The notes beneath the pieces are model-generated. The model had not been told where the DNA came from. It saw only the letters and a program-made list of their open reading frames with translations, and did not search any database. The position numbers and the translations under genes were made by a program. 40,914 nucleotides of DNA, taken from NCBI GenBank assembly GCA_945947155.1, contig CAMEXM010000009.1, positions 1-40,914 of the forward strand, in the 5' to 3' direction. Positions 40,704 through 40,914 of this stretch are shown in pieces (the stretch's first letter is position 1; every line of letters starts with the position of its first letter). This DNA comes from Polynucleobacter meluiroseus. GTDB lineage: Bacteria > Pseudomonadota > Gammaproteobacteria > Burkholderiales > Burkholderiaceae.

Positions 40704-40914
<211 letters not shown>

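Overview
The window reads as an ordinary, densely packed chromosomal segment of a beta-proteobacterium. The Burkholderiaceae fit best and Polynucleobacter is the most likely genus. This rests on three things: gene order (map-glnD divergent from rpsB-tsf-pyrH-frr-uppS-cdsA-dxr-rseP-bamA-skp-lpxD-fabZ-lpxA-lpxB-rnhB; smc-zipA-ligA divergent from dapD-dapE-prmB; ppsR divergent from ppsA; smpB divergent from ratA-ratB-guaB), the protein sequences themselves, and base composition near one half G+C by eye (not counted). There are no insertion sequences, prophage genes, CRISPR arrays, integrases or rRNA genes, and no stretch over 300 bases lacks a gene or RNA.

Layout. 1-3052: 3' end of a tatD-type nuclease gene followed by comEC (DNA uptake channel). 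3066-3692: minus-strand block of two tiny hypothetical genes and the initiator tRNA-fMet gene with a good promoter and terminator. 3847-7678: kup (K+ uptake), an unrecognised exported coiled-coil protein coupled to it, and radA. 7710-10604: prmB, dapE and dapD on the minus strand (ribosomal protein methylation and lysine/diaminopimelate synthesis). 10780-17361: smc-zipA-ligA (chromosome organisation, division, DNA ligation). 17392-20844: glnD and map on the minus strand. 21096-36061: a long plus-strand series running from translation factors (rpsB, tsf, frr) and UMP kinase, through isoprenoid and phospholipid precursors (uppS, cdsA, dxr), to envelope biogenesis (rseP, bamA, skp, lpxD, fabZ, lpxA, lpxB), ending in rnhB and a TrmH-type methyltransferase. 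36082-39405: ppsR and ppsA. 39446-40914: smpB, ratA, ratB and the start of guaB.

The genes co-operate mainly in cell-envelope construction: UppS supplies the lipid carrier, CdsA the CDP-diacylglycerol, FabZ fatty acids, LpxD/A/B lipid A, and BamA/Skp/RseP outer-membrane protein assembly and stress sensing. Many start-stop overlaps (ATGA, TTGA, TAATG) indicate translational coupling.

I found no convincing undescribed multi-gene system. The observations most worth a second look are: an RseP that seems to lack its second PDZ domain; a small membrane-protein/hydrophilic-protein pair behind a promoter with a perfect 12-bp palindrome; mutually exclusive hairpins between tsf and pyrH; a structured rpsB leader; a hairpin enclosing the lpxD stop codon; and a six-codon upstream ORF before kup.
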